DNA of 15,992 nucleotides, taken from positions 1 through 15,992 of the forward strand of contig QMZM01000017.1 of NCBI GenBank assembly GCA_003663175.1. Direction: 5' to 3'. Below are positions 14,000 to 15,992 of this stretch, piece after piece (positions within the stretch are counted from its first letter, which is position 1; each line of letters starts with the position of its first letter). The notes under the pieces are model-generated. The model was given only the letters and a program-made list of their open reading frames with translations. It searched no databases and was not told where the DNA came from. A program made the translations under genes and the position numbers. The DNA comes from Candidatus Altarchaeales archaeon. GTDB taxonomy: Archaea > Altiarchaeota > Altiarchaeia > IMC4 > QMZM01.

Positions 14000-15209
14000 T
14001 CTTCAATAATAGATTCATGAATTCCGTTCCCTTTCTAATCCCATATGTTCCATTCTTGGCTGAATTCTCATCATATCTCTTTACGGAATCTTTATTATTC
14101 ATCGGGGCATAGATTGCAAACGGAACGGGATCCCTTGTATGAGTTCTTATACTAATTGGGGTCGCATGGTCTGTTAGGATTGAAATCCTAAATTCAGATT
14201 CATTACTTAATTTATTAAGAATTTTGGAAATAAGTCTTCTATCTAGGTCTTCAATCGCCTTTATCTTTTTTTCTATGCTTCCCTCATGACTTGCCTCATC
14301 TGGGGCCTCAACATGTACATAGACAAAATCTCCATCATCGAGCGATTTTAGAGCATATCTTGCCTTGTTTTCATAATTCGTATCGAGATAACCAGTTGCT
14401 CCAGGAACATCGATCACATTTAAGCCAATATAATGACCAATTCCCTTTAGTAGAGTAACCGCCGATATCAATGAACCATCTAAATTGAACTTTTCTCTAA
14501 ATTTTGGAATTCTCACAGTCCTTCCAAATCCCCAGAGCCATATCATATTTGCAGGATTCTTCCCACTGTTCATTCTCTCTATATTCACTATATGATTCTC
14601 AAGCACTTCTTTTGACTTAAGAATTAGATTATTGAGAAATTCTGCAGTCTCCTTCCCGTTCTCATGCTTGGGAACTATGAGATTCGTTCTTATGTCCCTT
14701 CCAATAATGTCGTGAGGTGGCGTGCATTTAATTTCCATTGAAAATTTCTTCGCATTCCTTATAACGAGAAGATTTCTGTAGCTAACACCGGGATAGAATC
14801 TAATAGATTCATTTGCAAATTTCTCATTTAGAGCATTGACAAGGTCCCTTGCTTCCTTATTGCTTATATGCCCCGCACTATAATCAATAAGTATCGAATC
14901 CCTTTCTGTTATTAAATTGCATCTGAATACGATGTCATCATCCTTTAACTTTATACCAGCACTAATTGCCTCCAACGGCCCCCTACCTCCTGGATAATAG
15001 TGCTTGGGGTCGTAACCAAGGATTGAGAGGTTTGCTATATCACTCCCCGGCTCCATATCCTCGGGAATTGTCCTCAATAAGCCATTCATTCCTTCACTTG
15101 CAATAAAGTCCATGTTTGGCTTATCTGCAACCTCTAATGGGGTCTTATCCCCCAACTCCCTTATCCTATAATCCGCCATCCCGTCCCCAACAATAACAAT
15201 ATATTTCAT
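13983..15209 (-). CDS. apgM: 2,3-bisphosphoglycerate-independent phosphoglycerate mutase (archaeal ApgM)
   Basis: 408 residues, the normal length for the archaeal enzyme, which interconverts 3- and 2-phosphoglycerate in glycolysis and gluconeogenesis. Alkaline-phosphatase-superfamily metal and nucleophile motifs are present: VGDGMAD (7-13, D9), MEPGSDIANLSILGYDP (52-68, nucleophile S56), VEAPDEASHEG (300-310) and ILTDHATPI (344-352). Also present are GPLEAISAG (77-85) and WGFGR (226-230). It starts with ATG at 15209, 26 bp from the divergent acetyltransferase start. It is the first gene of a two-gene minus-strand unit with the small protein at 13649-13999. Confidence 0.95.
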   Translation of the reverse strand: MKYIVIVGDGMADYRIRELGDKTPLEVADKPNMDFIASEGMNGLLRTIPEDMEPGSDIANLSILGYDPKHYYPGGRGPLEAISAGIKLKDDDIVFRCNLITERDSILIDYSAGHISNKEARDLVNALNEKFANESIRFYPGVSYRNLLVIRNAKKFSMEIKCTPPHDIIGRDIRTNLIVPKHENGKETAEFLNNLILKSKEVLENHIVNIERMNSGKNPANMIWLWGFGRTVRIPKFREKFNLDGSLISAVTLLKGIGHYIGLNVIDVPGATGYLDTNYENKARYALKSLDDGDFVYVHVEAPDEASHEGSIEKKIKAIEDLDRRLISKILNKLSNESEFRISILTDHATPISIRTHTRDPVPFAIYAPMNNKDSVKRYDENSAKNGTYGIRKGTEFMNLLLKNGRHI

Positions 15210-15235
15210 CTCTCATATTAAAATTTAATAAAAAG
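15210..15235. promoter_or_regulatory. Very short divergent intergenic region, apgM / GNAT
   Basis: Only 26 bp lie between the opposed ATGs, with the AT-rich core ATATTAAAATTTAATAAAAA. Any TATA box for one gene must overlap or lie in the coding start of the other, or transcripts start at the ATG. Confidence 0.3.
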
Positions 15236-15703
15236 ATGTTTAATTTGAAAAATTTAAATATAAGGGAATTCGAGCCATGGGATGCTGAGCCGATAGTAGA
15301 AATGCATAATGAATCGAGGGAGAGTTTTGAAGAGGAGAACATAACTCGGGAATTTATCCTCGAAGTCTCGAAGAGACGGGATTTCAGATTCTTTGTGTCT
15401 GCATTCGGGAGAAAGATTGTGGGATTCATGGGAATTCTATTTCATGAGAATGTTGGAAGGGCTGAGATTGGACCGATATGTGTCAGAGCAGATTACAGAG
15501 GGCTTGGAATAGGGAGTAACCTCTTAGAGCATGGGACAAATTTCCTAAGGAAAAGAAATATTCATAGAGTTATTGTAAGGGTAAAATCAAACAACATAAA
15601 TGCAATAAGATTCTTTAGTAAGAATGGATTTAGGGTCGAGGGATACTTTGAGAAATACACAAGAAAAGGCGAGGATGTTATTCAGATGGTTAGATTCATT
15701 TAA
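15236..15703 (+). CDS. GNAT-family N-acetyltransferase
   Basis: 155 residues, complete single GNAT domain. The acetyl-CoA pyrophosphate loop is RADYRGLGIGSNLLEHG (84-100), with R88-G-L-G-I-G fitting the R/Q-x-x-G-x-G/A rule. It is preceded by strand AEIGPICV and followed by RVIVRVKSNNINAIRFFSKNGF (111-132), the usual RimI-like N-x-x-A-x-x-x-Y/F-x-x-x-G-F pattern. The substrate is unknown; a RimI-like protein acetylase or a small-molecule acetyltransferase is equally possible. It is transcribed divergently from apgM out of a 26-bp AT-rich gap. Start chosen at the first ATG; no Shine-Dalgarno sequence is evident. Confidence 0.88.
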   Translation: MFNLKNLNIREFEPWDAEPIVEMHNESRESFEEENITREFILEVSKRRDFRFFVSAFGRKIVGFMGILFHENVGRAEIGPICVRADYRGLGIGSNLLEHGTNFLRKRNIHRVIVRVKSNNINAIRFFSKNGFRVEGYFEKYTRKGEDVIQMVRFI

Positions 15704-15835
15704 ACTCAACCTCAACACTAAATTCCCAATGATTTGAGATGTAGAGAACAAATCCACAATAAATCTATGACATCCAGATTGGTGAGAAGTGGGGCAGGTG
15801 GCGAGGTTGGGTTAATACCTCTCCAATGGTTAAAT
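15704..15835. other. Convergent intergenic region with weak inverted repeats
   Basis: This 132-nt gap lies between the convergent stops of the acetyltransferase and the partial gene. CTCAACCTC (15705-15713) has an exact inverted partner GAGGTTGAG (15839-15847), just inside the end of the partial gene. A small hairpin GAGGT (15803-15807) / ACCTC (15817-15821) is also present. No coding frame or RNA gene was recognised. Confidence 0.35.
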
Positions 15836-15992
15836 TTAGAGGTTGAGAATCTTTTTTGCGATCCTATCAGCGGAATTTCTCATCGTATAATCTGATGCCG
15901 CCTTGATTGTCTTTCTTATGTACTCCTCATTCTCAATTATGTCAATTATTATTTTCTTTATCTCCTCTATCCTCCTGTATTTAATGACTTCA
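15836..15992 (-). CDS. C-terminal end of a protein running off the window, perhaps a glycosyltransferase
   Basis: The last 51 codons of a minus-strand gene are visible, ending with TAA at 15838-15836. The peptide is two amphipathic helices, EVIKYRRIEEIKKIIIDIIE and a second ending MRNSADRIAKKILNL. The ending N-S-A-D-R-I-A-K-K-I-L resembles C-termini of GT-B sugar transferases such as MurG-like enzymes, but the similarity is from memory and the catalytic part is outside the window. No function should be assigned on this alone. Composition and the stop position support a real gene. Confidence 0.5.
   Translation of the reverse strand, partial: EVIKYRRIEEIKKIIIDIIENEEYIRKTIKAASDYTMRNSADRIAKKILNL

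Noticed and set aside
15704..15835. C/D-box small RNA in the last intergenic region
   Set aside because: No properly spaced C (RTGATGA) and D (CTGA) boxes on either strand.

Overview
The window looks like a piece of an AT-rich archaeal chromosome, most likely a euryarchaeote related to methanogens, alkane oxidisers or Archaeoglobi; I cannot fix the lineage from sequence alone. The archaeal signs are an archaeal-type serine hydroxymethyltransferase, an archaeal ApgM-type phosphoglycerate mutase, a CoaC-type flavoprotein with archaeal-style motifs, a DUF763 protein, and short AT-rich spacers with TATA-like boxes placed so close to start codons that many transcripts would be nearly leaderless. 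I see no rRNA or tRNA genes.

Left accessory region (1-2285). The window opens inside a CRISPR array, with 28-nt repeats at 1-23 (cut), 63-90, 131-158 and 277-304 and spacers of 39-40 nt. Woven into its right-hand end is an 88-nt repeated core at 190-277, 361-448 and 1057-1144. In the second and third copies the core is bracketed by the first 9 and last 7 bases of the CRISPR repeat, so both units are exactly 111 nt (345-455 and 1041-1151). Copy 2 sits exactly one spacer length after the last full repeat, so it occupies the position of a repeat. The two 111-nt units flank a HicB/HicA toxin-antitoxin pair. Then come two small tandem membrane proteins that look like paralogues and overlap by ATGA, and a truncated VapC (PIN) remnant.

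Core region (2282-15992). DUF763 (+) converges on a minus-strand operon read as CoaC-like flavoprotein, AMMECR1 protein, GlyA. Divergent from that operon are NadA, a CaCA cation antiporter and a CoA-disulfide reductase/NADH-oxidase-type flavoenzyme (all +). A small membrane-anchored protein (-) follows, then an MscS channel and a P2A-type Ca2+-ATPase (both +), a small unknown protein overlapping ApgM (both -), a GNAT acetyltransferase (+), and the last 51 codons of an unidentified protein (-).

This part reads as ordinary metabolism plus cation and osmotic homeostasis: one-carbon/serine metabolism, NAD synthesis, CoA/flavin redox, gluconeogenesis/glycolysis, Ca2+ export by an ATPase and perhaps an antiporter, and turgor release. 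The most unusual signal is the CRISPR-repeat-split element surrounding hicBA.
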